Assembly: GCF_014648095.1 (NCBI RefSeq)
Contig: NZ_BMQL01000021.1
Span: 27,394-91,393 of the forward strand
Length of the DNA stretch: 64,000 bases
Direction: 5' to 3'
Source of the DNA: Deinococcus ruber
Lineage (GTDB): Bacteria; Deinococcota; Deinococci; Deinococcales; Deinococcaceae
Shown: positions 18,699 to 28,492 of the stretch, piece after piece
How positions within the stretch are numbered: position 1 is the stretch's first letter
How the letters are laid out: the number at the start of each line of letters is the position of its first letter
The notes under the pieces: model-generated
Told to the model about the DNA's origin: nothing
Databases searched by the model: none
The model's input: the letters and a program-made list of their open reading frames with translations, nothing else
Translations under genes and position numbers: made by a program

Positions 18699-18968
18699 TC
18701 ACGACGGGCCGGAGGTGCGCAGCTCCGGCGGCTCACTCAGGCCGGCTGTTTCTGAAAGGGCAAACCCGAGTTCCCGCAGGTTTCGTACGTCCCGCCAGTG
18801 CTGCCCGTTCCACACTTCCAGCGGCCCGTCGCCCAGCGGTGGACATCGGAAGTGGAGCTGGCCGACTCGCGCAATGACACCCTCGCCCGCAGGCACGATC
18901 ACCAGATGGTCGCCTTTCACCCCGAAGTGCTTCTTCAACGCGGTTTTCAGTCGTTTTGCTGCGTCCAT
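18699..18968 (-). CDS. Small hypothetical protein, reverse strand within the cassette
   Basis: 89 aa from ATG at 18968. Codon use is strongly GC3-biased on the minus strand and the residues look like a folded protein (KGDHLVIVPAGEGVIARVG, VWNGQHWRDVRNLRELGF), whereas the plus strand here has no good frame. It is convergent with the imuB operon and head-to-head with dnaE2, only 20 bp from the dnaE2 start. Family not recognised. It separates dnaE2 from the imuB genes, so dnaE2 either has its own promoter or is reached by read-through. Confidence 0.7.
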   Translation of the reverse strand: MDAAKRLKTALKKHFGVKGDHLVIVPAGEGVIARVGQLHFRCPPLGDGPLEVWNGQHWRDVRNLRELGFALSETAGLSEPPELRTSGPS

Positions 18969-18988
18969 TTCTCTGCAGTGTGGCACGG

Positions 18989-21900
18989 ATGGATGATCCT
19001 CGGTCGCGTGTGTCGCAGCCCGCCCCGGTCACGCGCCGGACGTCCCAGCCGGTCATCCGACCGTTGCACGCTTTACTGGGGTGTCTGTCGTTTTTCAGCG
19101 AGGGCCGAAGTACCATTTCCCCAACGCGGTTGGTGCAGCTCGCGGCGTCGCGGGGATATACGCACGTCGGACTGGTGGACTGGTGCAGTGTGGCAGGCGC
19201 GGTGGAGCTGTGTGAGGCTGCGCGCGAGCAGGGTGTAGGGGCGGTGATCGGTGCCACCTTACCGATCTTGCTACCAACCGGGAAGGGTAAGGCGGAAGCC
19301 TTCCCACTGGTCCTGTTGGCACAGAACCGGACGGGGTATCAAGCGCTCAACGAACTGATTTCTACTGTCAGGCAGGTGCATCCAGAGGGATTGCCGCTGG
19401 AGGTTCTGTTCGCTTCAGATACAGCCGACTTGGTCTGCCTGACCGGTGGGCGGACTGGCTTCCCTACTGTATTGGGAGAGCGGCGGGAACTGCCGGTGGT
19501 GCAGCGCCTCCTCACCGCACTGCGTCCAGCGTTTCAGTTCCGACTGTACGTGCAGCTGTTTCACGGTGCGGCCCCACACGAGCAGCGCCGACTGTCGTTC
19601 CTCCGCGGTCTGGCCCGCGAGCAGGGTTTGCCAACGGTGGCGGTGCCGGAGATCTGCATGGGCGAGGCGAACGAATACCCCTTGCTGGACGCGCTGACGT
19701 GTGCGCGGTTGGGGATCGACGTGAATACCCCGCACGCGGAGCGCCCACGCAACCACGCGCCGGAAGTGGCCTTCCCGCTGCACTGGGGCATGCACCTCCC
19801 GTACCCGGATGCGCTGCTGAATGCGGCGAACATCGCCCGCGACTGCACCCTCGATCTGCTGCCGGAACGGCTGACCCCGCCGGAACCAAAGCTGCCCGAA
19901 GGCGTTGACGCCCAGACGTTTCTCGAACGTCGGGTGAGGGCTGATCTGCCTCGGAAATACCCGGCTGAGGTGCTGGAACAGGCGGACCAGCGCCTGACGG
20001 CGGAACTGGTAACGGTCGCGCAGCTGGATATGGCCGGGTTCTTCCTGACCGCTGCCGAAGTCACGGATCACTGTCGGGAGCACGGCATCCTGGCGGCGGG
20101 GCGGGGCTCGGCGGCCGGGTCGGTGCTGTGTTACCTGCTTGGGATCACCCTCTCAGACCCAATCCGTCACAATCTGCTGTTTGAGCGCTTTCTGCACACT
20201 GGGCGGTCCAGCATGCCAGATGTAGATATCGACATCGCGTCGAGTCGGCGGGACAGCGTGCTGGCGTGGGTGGAGGAACGCTGGGGAACAAATGGCGGGG
20301 AGGCGATGGTGGCCAACCGCATCACCTACCGGCTGCCGAGCGCGGTGCAGGACCTGGGCCGAGCGCTGGGCCTGCCACCGGAGGTGCGGGATCGGCTGAG
20401 CCGGGCGCTGGGGCGGGACTTCCGACACCTGCGGCCCCATCGGGCCAGAGAGGCTGAGGTGGTGTTCGCCGAAGTGCTGGGCAGTGCGCCAGTGAAGGAT
20501 GGGTTGCTGGAGCTGCTGGAACGCATCGAACCTCGCCACGTCCGCCACATGGCCCCACATTCGGGTGGCACGGTCCTCTCAGCAAAGCCGCTGACGTATT
20601 ACTCACCGCTGCAGCGCAGCACAGGCGGTATTCGGTTGCTGTTCTTCGACAAGGACGACGTGGAGAGGCTCGGGCTGATCAAGCTGGATCTGCTGGGACT
20701 GCGGATGCTCGCCGCGCTGGAGCGGGCGAGAGAGGAGGTGCTGCGGCTCACCGGACAGTGGGTGGAGTACGGCGAACTGCCGGACGATCCGCAGGTGTGG
20801 GCACGGATCGCCAGTGGCGACACGCTGGGGCTGTTTCAGATCGAGTCGCCCGCGCAGGTGCAGATGACCGCCCGGTTGCAGCCGAAGAACCTGACGGAGT
20901 TGGCGCACCAGATTGCGCTGGTGCGGCCGGGGCCGATTCAGAGCGGCACGGTGCATCCGTATGTGCGGCGGGCACGGGGTGAGGAAGCAGTGCCTGTGTT
21001 GCCGGAGCCGCTCCACACGATTCTGGCGCCGACACATGGGACGCTGATGTTTCAGGAGCAGATTCTGCGGATCGCGGTGCACTATGCCGGATATGACTGG
21101 CCGCAGGCGGACCGCTTTCGCAGTCGGCTGAGCAAGGTGGAAGACGACGCAGAACTGGTCCAGCTCCGAGCGGTGTTTGTAAAAGGAGCGGCGAGGACGA
21201 CCGGGGCATTCCCCTGGGAAGCGAAAGAAATCTTTGCTCTCTGTGCGATGTTCAGGGGCTATGGCTTTGCGGAGAGTCACGCGCATGCGTTCGCGCAGCA
21301 CAGTTATGCTTCGGCGTGGATGCGCCACCATCATCCAGCGGCGTTTCTGGCAGGCCTGTTGACGGAAGCGCCGGGGATGTGGCCCGCGAGTACCCTCGCG
21401 CAGGAGGCCCGGCGCTGGGGTGTGACACTCTCCCCCATCGACGTGAATCGCTCAGGTATGTCGTTTAGAGCCGAGCGTGAGCGAAGTGTGCGGGTGCCGC
21501 TGAAGGTGGATGGGTTAGGCGAGGAGGCGGTCCGGCGCATCGTGCAGGAACGGCTGGTGCGGGGCCGATTTCAGAGCGTAGAAGACCTGTATGACCGCGT
21601 GGCGATCCAGCGTGGCGCGCTGGAGACGCTGGTGCAGGCGGGTGCGTTCGATGGGCTGGGCGTGCAGCGTCGAGGGGCGTTCTACACGCTGACTGTGTTG
21701 GCCAACGCCAGGCCGCCCGGACAGCGGGCCCTGCTCACGCCCACCGGAGAGTCACCCTTCTTGCCCGAGTTGAGTGAGGACGAGCTGCTGTCGCTGGATC
21801 TGTGCACCAAAGGCTATTCAGAAGCGGGGCGGCATCCGCTGGACGCGCACCGTGCCCGACTGCGTGACCTGGGGTGCATTCCGCTGTCGCAGCTTCGGCA

Positions 21901-22168
21901 TGGTCAGCAGCTGTGGACCGCCGGCCTGGTGATCGCCTGGCAACGGCCACCCACGGCGAAAGGATTCGCGTTCTTCGTGCTGGAAGATCGCCACACGCGG
22001 GTGCAGCTGATCATCAGCCCGGATCTGTGGGAAGCCCACCGCCAACTGCTGCGGGACGCCTCAGCGCTGATTGCCTTTGGGGAGGCCCGCACGAACGGGC
22101 GGGCGGTGACGCTGAAGGCCCTGCGGCTGGCCGGACTCCCTATTGGAACAAGGAGGGCCCGCGTGTAG
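18989..22168 (+). CDS. dnaE2: Error-prone DNA polymerase III alpha subunit DnaE2/ImuC
   Basis: 1059 aa from ATG at 18989. The C-family polymerase catalytic acids are intact: MPDVDIDIASSRRD and GLIKLDLLGLRML. RGSAAGSVLCYLLGIT and GYGFAESHAHAFA are also conserved. A helix-hairpin-helix region and an OB fold (GLVIAWQRPPTAKGFAFFVLED) end the protein. The N-terminal PHP domain is degraded: the HxH motif reads LLGCLSFFSEG and the LTDH motif reads LVDWC, so metal-dependent proofreading is unlikely. It should work with ImuB and the beta clamp in translesion synthesis. Confidence 0.94.
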   Translation: MDDPRSRVSQPAPVTRRTSQPVIRPLHALLGCLSFFSEGRSTISPTRLVQLAASRGYTHVGLVDWCSVAGAVELCEAAREQGVGAVIGATLPILLPTGKGKAEAFPLVLLAQNRTGYQALNELISTVRQVHPEGLPLEVLFASDTADLVCLTGGRTGFPTVLGERRELPVVQRLLTALRPAFQFRLYVQLFHGAAPHEQRRLSFLRGLAREQGLPTVAVPEICMGEANEYPLLDALTCARLGIDVNTPHAERPRNHAPEVAFPLHWGMHLPYPDALLNAANIARDCTLDLLPERLTPPEPKLPEGVDAQTFLERRVRADLPRKYPAEVLEQADQRLTAELVTVAQLDMAGFFLTAAEVTDHCREHGILAAGRGSAAGSVLCYLLGITLSDPIRHNLLFERFLHTGRSSMPDVDIDIASSRRDSVLAWVEERWGTNGGEAMVANRITYRLPSAVQDLGRALGLPPEVRDRLSRALGRDFRHLRPHRAREAEVVFAEVLGSAPVKDGLLELLERIEPRHVRHMAPHSGGTVLSAKPLTYYSPLQRSTGGIRLLFFDKDDVERLGLIKLDLLGLRMLAALERAREEVLRLTGQWVEYGELPDDPQVWARIASGDTLGLFQIESPAQVQMTARLQPKNLTELAHQIALVRPGPIQSGTVHPYVRRARGEEAVPVLPEPLHTILAPTHGTLMFQEQILRIAVHYAGYDWPQADRFRSRLSKVEDDAELVQLRAVFVKGAARTTGAFPWEAKEIFALCAMFRGYGFAESHAHAFAQHSYASAWMRHHHPAAFLAGLLTEAPGMWPASTLAQEARRWGVTLSPIDVNRSGMSFRAERERSVRVPLKVDGLGEEAVRRIVQERLVRGRFQSVEDLYDRVAIQRGALETLVQAGAFDGLGVQRRGAFYTLTVLANARPPGQRALLTPTGESPFLPELSEDELLSLDLCTKGYSEAGRHPLDAHRARLRDLGCIPLSQLRHGQQLWTAGLVIAWQRPPTAKGFAFFVLEDRHTRVQLIISPDLWEAHRQLLRDASALIAFGEARTNGRAVTLKALRLAGLPIGTRRARV

Positions 22169-22221
22169 GTTTCAGCGGATCACAGCGCCTTCCTCCCCAA
22201 CTGGTCCTGCCACCGGCATGG

Positions 22222-23650
22222 TCAGGGGACAGGCTGCGCGACATCTTCAATGAACGTATTGACCGGTGTGCTGCTGTTCGTCGTCGTGCCGTTACCCAGC
22301 TGCCCACTGCTGTTCTTCCCCCAACTCCTAATGGTGCCGTCTGCTTTCAGCGCCAGACTCTGAGCTTCGCCGCCCGCGAGGCTCACCACGCCCGTCAGGC
22401 CCGACACCACCACCGGCGTGCTGCTGTTTGTGGTTGTGCCGTCGCCCAGCTGCCCATGGTTGTTGTACCCCCAACTCCTGACGGTGCCGTCCGCGAGCAA
22501 CGCCAGACTGTGAAAGATGCCGCCCCCGAGGCTGACCACGTCTGTCAGGCCCGACACCACGACGGGCGTGCTGCTGTTCGTGGTTGTGCCGTTGCCCAAC
22601 TCTCCGTAATATTGATACCTGCATAAGTTGGTCACGCCTTTGCTCCCGTAGAGCTCTGGGGGAGGATGGTCCAATGGCGTACGGATCAGCCTTGCGGACA
22701 GCAAGTCAACAGGTCAAGCTGTCCCGAACTTACGCAGGTATCAATAGTTGTCGCCCCAGCTCCTGACGGTGCCGTCTGCCTTCAACGCCAGACCGTGAAA
22801 GCGGCCACCCGCGAGGCCCACCACGCCCGTCAGGCCCGACACCGCCCCCGGCGTCGGGGTACCGGTGTTCGAGATCGTCGCGTTTCCCAGCTGGCCAAGG
22901 TTGTTGTACCCCCAACTCTTGACCGTGCCGTCCGTCAGCAATGCCAGACTGTCGCCGTTGCCCCCGAAGAGGCCCAGCACGCCCGTCAGGCCTGAGACCG
23001 TGACAGGGGTCGTGCTGCTGTTGAAGGTGCCGTTGCCCAACCCGCCGTAGGTGTTGTCACCCCAACTCCTGACGGTTCCGGCCGATTTCAGCGCCAGCGT
23101 GTGTGCGACACCGGCGGCGAGCGACACCCCCATGGCGGTGCGACGCCGACGACCGGCTGACTGAGGAGCGCTGTCCCGGCACTCGCTGGGCAAGCGCTTC
23201 CTGGGTACATCTGGAGGGTGTGGGTGCCTAACGAGCTCACGCTCACCCGGTAGCGGTTGGGGAAGCTGACGGTACTGATGTTGCTGATCACAGCGCCGTC
23301 GAAACTGCACAGCACTGCCTGGACGGTCGCGCCCGTCCGGTCCACGTTCAGCAGATCATAGTAGGCGGGCAGGCTGGTGCTGCCGACCGTCGGGAACTGC
23401 GTGTAGTTCCCGAAGCTCTTCGTCGTGCGGTTGTACTGCTGCACCGCGGAAGTGAGGGTGGTGCCGTCTTGGACAGCCGTGACCGTCAGGGTAAAATTGA
23501 AAGGATCGTTTTTCGGATTCGGATCAGCCGGCAGGTCCACCGCGACCGTCACCACCGCACCGCCACCAAGCGGTAGCTGTCCTGCCACCTGCCAGCTGTA
23601 GGACTTGACGCTGCTGATCCCCTGCCCTTCAAATGAACGTGATATCGACC
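22222..23650 (-). pseudogene. Decayed RCC1-repeat lipoprotein gene interrupted by a MITE
   Basis: Paralogue of the intact gene at 44304-46472. The N-terminal ~240 residues including the signal peptide are missing. The pre-repeat domain survives as one frame (LPADPNPKNDPFNFTLTVTA, SVSSLGTHTLQMYPGS), then a one-base shift near 23130 moves to the RCC1 part (VRSWGDNTYGGLGNGT and four further blades). A 133-bp MITE at 22612-22744 splits the codon string for DNYYGELGN; removing it with one TA restores the frame exactly. The remaining end is NTFIEDVAQPVP. The shift, insertion and lost 5' end make it non-functional. Confidence 0.85.
22612..22744. mobile_element. 133-bp MITE, copy 1, TA target duplication
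   Basis: Ends are TTGATACCTGCATAAGTT and the reverse complement of TTGATACCTGCGTAAGTT. A TA lies on each side (22610-22611, 22745-22746), and the host gene reads through if one TA and the element are removed, which proves insertion. No open frame of note inside. The near-identical 133-bp copy at 37578 establishes it as a family. TA targeting is typical of Tc1/mariner/IS630-type transposases. Confidence 0.85.
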
Positions 23651-23789
23651 GCTGTGAGCCGTGTGGGCAGCCGCTCTGCCTGCGTCAGGCCAGCTCAGCC
23701 GTCGCCTTCTGTTAAAGTTCACCACCCAAGCGAAGGAGTGAGGAGGCTGTCAGAGTGTTGGCAGAGACGCGGCCTACGCTGAAGACACG

Positions 23790-25316
23790 ATGACCAGTGC
23801 CCCCCTCCCCCCACACGAATATGCTCGGCTGCTGGCACTGGCCCGCTACGAGATCCTCGATACGCCGCCCGAAGCGGTGTTCGACCGCGTCACCCGTCTG
23901 GCTGCGCATCTGCTCGGCACGCCCGCAGCCTTCCTCAATTTTGTGGATCAGCATCGGCAGTGGGGTAAAGCCGCGGTCGGCATTCGGGGAACGAATGCCG
24001 ACCGCGAGCATTCCTTCTGCGCGTGGACCATTCTGCAAGATACCCCAATGGTCGTTGAGAACGCCCATCTTGACCCGCGCTTTCACGACAATCCGATGGT
24101 GCGTGGCGAGCCGCATATTCACATGTATGCGGGGGCGCCGCTGACCACGCCCTCCGGCCACCGGATCGGCACGCTCTGCGTAATGGATACCCAGGATCAC
24201 CCGCTGAAGCCCACGGATCTCCAGGCACTGCAGGACCTGGCCGACACCGTGGTCAGCGAACTGGAACTGCGCCTCAATGCTCTGTCACTGCAGCGAGAAC
24301 TAGGGGCCCAGGCGCAATACGTCCAAGAGCTGCGCCGCACCCTCGAGCAGGCACGCGTGCTGGAGGGCGTGAATAGCCTGATGACGCTGGAGCTCGATCC
24401 GGAGCACATGACGCTGTTGGCGGCGGGCCTGCTAAGGGACGCGCTGTCGAGTGACTACACCGGCCTCTTAGTATTGGAAGGCAACGAAGTACGTATCCTG
24501 GCGAGCGAGAGCCATCCTGATCCATCTCCGGCATTCGCAGGGTTACAGCCGCAGCTCTCTGGCGGGATCACCCGGACGCTGCGCACCAGCCGCAAGCCGC
24601 TGTACGTAGAGGCGTATCCTCAGCATCCCCATGCCCTTCCAGCCGTGATTGCGGCGGGGGTCGGGCAGATGGCCTGGGTGCCGCTGGGAACCCGTGGGGC
24701 GACCACCTCGCTGTTGATCGCGGCGCGACTGCAGCATAATCCGGTCACACAGTGGCGAGGCAGCGACCGAGCGCTGCTTGAAGCGGCCGGCCGCAGCATC
24801 GCCAGTGCCCTTGACCGGCAGGATGTGACGCGCGTTGCAGTGCAGCAGGCGCGGCAGGACCCACTCACCAGCCTGCTGAATCGCCGGGCGTTCGAGGAAG
24901 ATCTGCCACGCTGGACGGAGGGGGGGCAGGGCTTGACACTGGCGATGCTGGATCTGGACGGGTTCAAAGCGGTGAACGACCGGGAAGGACATGCTCAGGG
25001 GGACCGGGTGTTGCGGGTCTTTGCCAGTGCGCTGAGCGCGGCCTTGGATGAACCAGCGCGGCTGTACCGCCTCGGGGGTGATGAATTTGTGATCCTTCTG
25101 CCGTCCACGGAGGAGGAAGATGTGCTGGAGAGGGTGGATGTGGCATTTCTTGCTGCTCGGCAGGTGGCAGGGCTGACGGGCGTCAGCGTTGGGATGGCCC
25201 ACAGCGACGAAGGCGCTGGACCTGTCCTGCTGGACCTGGCCGACGCCCGCATGTACGCCAGCAAGCAGCGGAAGCAGACGCTACGGCTGGCGGAACAGGT
25301 CATACCGTCCAGCTAA
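23790..25316 (+). CDS. GAF-GAF-GGDEF diguanylate cyclase
   Basis: 508 aa, soluble. First GAF domain about residues 15-155 ([15 protein letters not shown] and [20 protein letters not shown]), a coiled-coil linker rich in Leu/Glu (160-195), a second GAF-like region (200-340), then a GGDEF domain with the intact active site [12 protein letters not shown] and the metal-binding [14 protein letters not shown]. It should make c-di-GMP in response to a small ligand or redox state bound by the GAF domains. The inhibitory RxxD is not obvious at the expected place upstream. Transcribed alone, opposite to the RCC1 remnant. Confidence 0.92.
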   Translation: MTSAPLPPHEYARLLALARYEILDTPPEAVFDRVTRLAAHLLGTPAAFLNFVDQHRQWGKAAVGIRGTNADREHSFCAWTILQDTPMVVENAHLDPRFHDNPMVRGEPHIHMYAGAPLTTPSGHRIGTLCVMDTQDHPLKPTDLQALQDLADTVVSELELRLNALSLQRELGAQAQYVQELRRTLEQARVLEGVNSLMTLELDPEHMTLLAAGLLRDALSSDYTGLLVLEGNEVRILASESHPDPSPAFAGLQPQLSGGITRTLRTSRKPLYVEAYPQHPHALPAVIAAGVGQMAWVPLGTRGATTSLLIAARLQHNPVTQWRGSDRALLEAAGRSIASALDRQDVTRVAVQQARQDPLTSLLNRRAFEEDLPRWTEGGQGLTLAMLDLDGFKAVNDREGHAQGDRVLRVFASALSAALDEPARLYRLGGDEFVILLPSTEEEDVLERVDVAFLAARQVAGLTGVSVGMAHSDEGAGPVLLDLADARMYASKQRKQTLRLAEQVIPSS

Positions 25317-25681
25317 ACCGTTGTGACCGGGGCTCGCCACTCCGCAGGATTGAGGGGTCAGTTCTGGTTGTATGCATCTTGCGCTCACGTGTCCGCCCCA
25401 GCGGAGAGGTGTCGAACAGGACAAACGGCACACATCGCGACGTTTGTCCCGCCCGCGAGGGTGAAGATCATCGCCATGTTCTCTGCATATGGTGGGGATA
25501 GTCGGCGTTTCGTGGGGCGAGTCATCGGAGATACCAAGGAAACGAAATGTAGAGTGTCATCGGCGGCAGAGCGCGATGTGGTGAGGTTTTGGACGTCCAC
25601 GAATTCGTTTGCTTCCGTTTGGTCTTAATGTTTTCTCATTCATATTACAATTGCTCCGTCGGGCACTCGGTGTAATACAGG
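25317..25681. other. Gene-free stretch
   Basis: 365 bp with lower GC than its surroundings. Holds the presumptive leaderless -10 (TGTAAT, 25671-25676) of the next small gene. Nothing else recognised. Confidence 0.45.
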
Positions 25682-25897
25682 GTGTCGCGGTTCTCGAAAT
25701 TTCGACCCTACCTGATCCAAAGTTTCCGCAACCGCGTTGTCCTGCTGGGTGCGTGGGTTGTCCTCACGCCGCTCCTGCTACGCAGCGTCGTCCGCCTCAA
25801 CTGGGCCATGACCGGACTTGCCACGCTGGGGGTCCTGCTCCTGGTGGTGGGGTACATCACGCTGAGTTCGTACCAACGTCACCACTCCAAGTTTTGA
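25682..25897 (+). CDS. Small two-helix membrane protein
   Basis: 71 aa. Basic N-terminus (SRFSKFRPYLIQSFRNR), then two hydrophobic helices (VVLLGAWVVLTPLLLRSVVR and GLATLGVLLLVVGYITL) and a short basic tail. The GTG start follows a TGTAAT box by 5 nt, compatible with a leaderless transcript. Composition is clearly membrane-protein-like; family unknown. Confidence 0.55.
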   Translation: MSRFSKFRPYLIQSFRNRVVLLGAWVVLTPLLLRSVVRLNWAMTGLATLGVLLLVVGYITLSSYQRHHSKF

Positions 25898-26019
25898 TTT
25901 GCAGGACGGAGCTGGCACCTCGAACCACCGCCTCGCAACGACCGTCGCCTACCCTGCAAGGCTTGTGGCACCACGCAGGGTGCCGCAGGCTCTGGAGCAC
26001 TTTTCACAGGCGGTTTACC

Positions 26020-26709
26020 ATGACGACGCCAAACCTCTTGATCATCGACCAGGATCTGCTGCTGGCCGCTCAGCTCCAAGCCGCGTTGGAAGACGTTGGC
26101 TATCGGGTGCGCGTGGCCACCTCACTGATGCAGGGCCTCACGTTGGCGCGACAGTCTTTCCCAACCCTGGTGGTGGCCTTGGCGCTTCCAGATGGGTCTG
26201 GTCGTGACGTGGTGACGCGCCTGCGGGCCAGCAGTGCGGCCGTCCCGATTATCGTCCTTGCGGACCCTGAGCGTGTTGAGGATCAACGCTCGTGGCTGCA
26301 TCTGGGGGCCACGGAGTGTGTCAGCAAGCCGGTGTTGGTGCGGGCGCTTGTGGCCCGCATCCAGGGGCACCTCCGGCGACCTCACGAGGAAGACATGCTG
26401 TCGTACGGCGGGTTACAGGTCGTCCCAGATCAGCAACTGGTCACGTTCGAAGGGAACGTGCTCAACCTGACCGATACGGAGTGCCGGATCCTGGCGTTGC
26501 TGCTGCGGGAACGTGGGCGGATCGTCTCGCGCGCCGAGATCGCGCACGCGCTGTGGGCCGACCAGGCTGGGTCCGAGCGCAGCAATGTCATGCATGTGCA
26601 CCTGGCGCACCTTCGCGCCAAACTGGGGGCAGTACAGCTGTACGGGATGATTCGGACGGTGCGGGGTGTGGGATATGTGATTCGGCATGAGGCGCCCAAT
26701 GCGCAGTAG
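26020..26709 (+). CDS. OmpR-type regulator with degenerate receiver
   Basis: 229 aa from ATG at 26020. The receiver lacks the phospho-acceptor: where its relatives read VLLDLGLPDG it reads VVALALPDG, one residue shorter with Ala in the Asp position. The acidic pocket is DQD and the switch Thr is Ala (IVLADPE), while Lys remains (CVSKPV). The winged helix is intact (LTDTECRILALLLRERGRIV, VMHVHLAHLRAKLG, VRGVGYVIRHE). It therefore probably acts without phosphorylation. It has no kinase beside it and is closely related to the genes at 39058 and 49459. Confidence 0.88.
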   Translation: MTTPNLLIIDQDLLLAAQLQAALEDVGYRVRVATSLMQGLTLARQSFPTLVVALALPDGSGRDVVTRLRASSAAVPIIVLADPERVEDQRSWLHLGATECVSKPVLVRALVARIQGHLRRPHEEDMLSYGGLQVVPDQQLVTFEGNVLNLTDTECRILALLLRERGRIVSRAEIAHALWADQAGSERSNVMHVHLAHLRAKLGAVQLYGMIRTVRGVGYVIRHEAPNAQ

Positions 26710-27366
26710 CCTGGCCAGACATTTGCGGCGGGTCGTCTTCCACGCCTCGCGTTGCGCTCGTGCCAACAAGTGTAGTGGTCCCTAAGTACATCCTCGTTAA
26801 CATTTCAAGACTTCGCAGATAATACTGCATGTCTACATGCCCTCTAGGACGCATTTTCCTCGCCCTCATCCCATTTCGATAATCTAAATCTTTACAAGGA
26901 TGTACTTAGAGAGGTGTCAGAGTTCTGTAAGAACACGCCGGCGACCCCAGTTGGTGTTGTTTTCAGCGGAAATTTGTACCCGATAGCGCGCGAACATTCA
27001 TTGTCAGGCGATCATGTCACTGCCCCACTCACGGTGACATGCCTGTCAGGCATCTCCACTTCCGAGTCCACGTTCTGCTGGAGCCCTCCTGCAGGACACC
27101 ATTCCTCCGCGTTCATCTTCTCGGTTGGATGTCTGAAGTTTCCTTGTAAGATCTGGTAAAGAGCAGGTATGCCATGTTTTGATGCACGATGCTCCGGGGA
27201 TTGACACCCGCACCCTGGAGCGCAGCAACCGGGACTGACCTCCCGCTGCTCGTTCCTCAGGGCATCCTTTGTAAAGGCCGAGCATTCTCAATTCAATCTG
27301 CTGTCACAACCTTATCGGCGGCCTGAGCGATCCAGTTCCCAGCGAGGCAGTTGAGGGAGTTCCCGT
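26710..27366. other. AT-richer stretch with a MITE-like inverted repeat
   Basis: About 650 bp. Holds the inverted-repeat element at 26779-26912, listed separately, and the promoter and GGGAG site of the hydrolase gene at its right end. No coding sequence is supported. Confidence 0.5.
26779..26912. mobile_element. MITE-like element, ~134 bp
   Basis: Terminal inverted repeats: TCCCTAAGTACATCCT on the left and the reverse complement of TCTCTAAGTACATCCT on the right, with weaker pairing further in. The interior is AT-rich and has no frame. Sequence is different from the 133-bp MITE family. Target duplication is not clear and there is only one copy in the window. Confidence 0.45.
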
Positions 27367-28212
27367 ATGACCCTGCCAACCCACGCGGATATCGCGCGTC
27401 GTTCCAACACTTTCGTCTTTGGGAAAGGGCCTCAAACGCTGCTGTGTGCCCATGGTTTTTGCTCCCAGCAGCGCATGTTTCGTCATCAGGTTCGCGATTT
27501 CCACTTTCGGGCGACCCACCGAATCGTGACGTATGATCTGGCCGGTTTCGGCCAGTCCGATCCGCAGTTGTGGAGTGCACAGCGGCATGCTCGGTTGGAA
27601 GGCTATGCCGAGGACATGCTGCGCCTGATCGACGAACTCGACCTACACGACATTACGCTCTTGGGTGCCTCGATGAGCGCCATGGTCGGGGTGCTCGCGG
27701 CGCTCCAGCGTCCCGAGCGGTTCAAGGCGCTGGTGTTCATCGGCGCGTCTCCACGCTACCTGGATGACGGCGCGTATATCGGTGGGTTTCGTCAAGCAGA
27801 CGTCGACGCATTTTATGACCTGGTCCGCCTGCAGCACGACTGGGCTGCTGCGCTGTCCAGCATGATGCTCAACCAGCCGGCGTCCTGGGCGCTACACGAC
27901 GTCATCGACGACATCAGTGCCGTTCGGGTTGACGTGGTGAGGGTCGTTGCACGGGCCATCTTCCAATCGGATTACCGGTCATTGCTGGCACAGGTGCGCC
28001 AGCCGGTGCTGATCACCCAGACGTGCGCTGACCGTGTCGTGCCCGTCAGCGTTGGACATTACCTCCAGCAGACACTCCCGAAGGCCCAGCTGACATTTAT
28101 GCCCGGTGCGGGGCACCTGCCGAACTTCACCGAACCGGACGTCTTTAACCACACGCTGCGAACCTTTTTGGCCTCCGTCGAGGCGATGAACAGCAGCAGC
28201 CTCACTCAGTAA
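27367..28212 (+). CDS. RsbQ-like alpha/beta hydrolase
   Basis: 281 aa. Nucleophile region LLGASMSAMVGVLAA matches the GHSxSAMIG of RsbQ and related KAI2/D14 hydrolases, here with Ala for the usual His. The catalytic Asp is in TCADRVVP and His in GAGHLPNF. The N-terminal HGFCSQQRMF is the oxyanion loop. GGGAG precedes the ATG. In other bacteria RsbQ-type hydrolases pair with sensor phosphatases or GGDEF proteins, and here a GGDEF-EAL gene follows 280 bp downstream, so a small-molecule receptor role is plausible. Confidence 0.85.
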   Translation: MTLPTHADIARRSNTFVFGKGPQTLLCAHGFCSQQRMFRHQVRDFHFRATHRIVTYDLAGFGQSDPQLWSAQRHARLEGYAEDMLRLIDELDLHDITLLGASMSAMVGVLAALQRPERFKALVFIGASPRYLDDGAYIGGFRQADVDAFYDLVRLQHDWAAALSSMMLNQPASWALHDVIDDISAVRVDVVRVVARAIFQSDYRSLLAQVRQPVLITQTCADRVVPVSVGHYLQQTLPKAQLTFMPGAGHLPNFTEPDVFNHTLRTFLASVEAMNSSSLTQ

Positions 28213-28492
28213 AAGCCGCTCCTGGACAGCCGGTGCAGGTGTCACGCTGAGGAAGGTGGAAGACTGACCGCTGGACATGAATCTCTTCGAAGAGTCTGGG
28301 TCAGCACTCAGTGGAAAACCGCTTGTCGCCTCTGCCCAAGAGCGCCGAGCACCACATCCAACGCCATCACGGGGTTGGCGGTGTGGCTGCGCCGCTGAAC
28401 GTGGTGCCCATGTCAGAAAGATGTAACGTGCGCGTGCATACACTCCCAATCATCCCGTCCTCACCGAGAGAACGCGGCCAATCCTTTTCCTT

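Noticed and set aside
17612..18736. 374-residue minus-strand frame over imuB
   Set aside because: Composition is Ser/Arg/Pro rich and it covers a gene with convincing Y-family structure.
26914..27159. 81-residue plus-strand frame
   Set aside because: Cys/Ser/Pro-rich, no ribosome site, next to a MITE-like element; probably chance.
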